From Colivivens sp964452915 (GTDB taxonomy: Bacteria > Bacteroidota > Bacteroidia > Bacteroidales > Bacteroidaceae): DNA of 45,845 bases. Position 1 is the first letter of the stretch. Each line of letters starts with the position of its first letter. This document shows positions 45,450 to 45,845 of this stretch, one piece after another. Where the stretch lies: contig CAYVNW010000025.1 in NCBI GenBank assembly GCA_964452915.1, forward strand, positions 1 through 45,845, given 5' to 3'. Under the pieces are notes generated by a model. The model saw nothing but the letters and a program-made list of their open reading frames with translations, ran no database searches and was not told the origin of the DNA. A program made the translations under genes and the position numbers.

Positions 45450-45845
45450 TGATATGTTCGGCTGAGTTCGGTGTAAGGCTGTTGTCGGATTCCAATGGCA
45501 GGAGCAAGTCCTGTTCCTGCTGGTTACGCATAGCCAGATCCTGCTCCACTTCGGGGTGCAGGGCAATGCTGATGCGCTCCTTGCTATTCAGCGATTCCAA
45601 TGTGACTTTATCGGAATACTCATTTTGAATGACATTGTCCAGAATCTCCAGACGTTTCTCAACCGGATGCTTTTCAATGGAATTGGATGCCAGTGCGGAT
45701 AATTCCGCATCTGTGATGTCATAGACCATATCGGCATGGACTTGTTCCGATTGTATGGTCAGGGTCTTTTCTTCTTTGTCTACGAGTATACCGTGTGACG
45801 AAAGGCATTCCTGCCATTTCTCATTGGAGAAATAGACGGGTGAGG
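45391..45845 (-). CDS. Hypothetical protein, 5' part outside the window, chimeric C-terminus
   Basis: The minus frame is open from the window edge (SPVYFSNEKWQECLSSHGIL, VEKRLEILDNVIQNEYSDKV, ISIALHPEVEQDLAMR) to about 45447. It then enters the opposite strand of the hydrolase fragment and stops at 45391. So its own C-terminus is lost. The Gln/Glu-rich style reminds me of long proteins of Bacteroidota mobile elements, but I cannot name the family. Confidence 0.45.
   Translation of the reverse strand, partial: SPVYFSNEKWQECLSSHGILVDKEEKTLTIQSEQVHADMVYDITDAELSALASNSIEKHPVEKRLEILDNVIQNEYSDKVTLESLNSKERISIALHPEVEQDLAMRNQQEQDLLLPLESDNSLTPNSAEHIIREPHTRYGNVCTKPVRQP

Noticed and set aside
1..45845. 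CRISPR arrays, rRNA or tRNA genes, integrases, transposases
   Set aside because: None seen by reading; no spaced direct repeats, cloverleaf-like sequences or recombinase motifs were recognised.

Overview
The window looks like a chromosomal segment of a Bacteroidales bacterium, most likely Prevotella or a close relative. The evidence is the recurring Bacteroidota promoter pattern (a -7 box TAnnTTTG, sometimes with TTTG about 20 nt upstream), the moderate GC content, lipoprotein and secretion signals, gene neighbours such as purU-TPR-def-ruvX, and short C-terminal tails (x-D/N-G-R ... G-I/L/V-Y-I ... G-K-K) typical of secreted Prevotella enzymes. The species call is inference from recognised protein families; no database was searched.

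Positions 1-18600 are mostly conserved, tightly packed, intact genes, nearly all on the minus strand. In order along the plus coordinate they are: a GDP-mannose 4,6-dehydratase cut by the window edge and fused in frame to an N-terminal helix-turn-helix; pflA and pflB (anaerobic pyruvate cleavage) with a strong hairpin between them; an acidic hypothetical protein; purU; a TPR protein; def; ruvX; a three-gene RND efflux operon (adaptor, pump, TolC-like channel, overlapping ends); an SstT-type Na+/serine-threonine symporter; and a secreted GH27 alpha-galactosidase.

Positions 19000-45845 are different. This is an accessory mosaic rich in exported oxidoreductases (pyridoxamine-phosphate-oxidase-like, flavodoxin, FMN-reductase-like), aldo/keto reductases, alpha/beta hydrolases, carbohydrate esterases, a double cupin, a GH9 endoglucanase and a GH31 alpha-xylosidase/glucosidase, with a Fic protein and a helicase-nuclease fragment. 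It holds at least two internal duplications: a PNPOx-like/LMW-phosphatase/small NHExxH-like module (about 18994-20280 and 38582-39850), and a piece of the 30161 hydrolase repeated at about 45140-45447. It also holds many broken genes: a response regulator, a PAP2 phosphatase with barrel, an iron-alcohol-dehydrogenase-like stub, a helicase without Walker A, a VOC fragment, an aldo/keto reductase, a flavodoxin, an HxlR regulator and an esterase with an in-frame stop. The contrast with the first 18.6 kb suggests repeated recombination and decay, although some single-base lesions could be assembly errors.

Functionally, the accessory half reads as an envelope-located redox and ester-hydrolysis kit beside plant-glycan enzymes. 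Four of its promoters (21503, 23756, 25689, 30090) share an unusual upstream element, TTTknnTAAAA, exactly 19-20 nt before the -7 box. This suggests common control of the hydrolase, flavodoxin-esterase, FMN-reductase-AKR and hydrolase-hydrolase-cupin units. A plausible role is clearing reactive aldehydes/quinones or plant phenolic esters released during polysaccharide breakdown; that is inference. The two most unusual items are the HTH-Gmd fusion and this co-regulated exported redox/hydrolase set.
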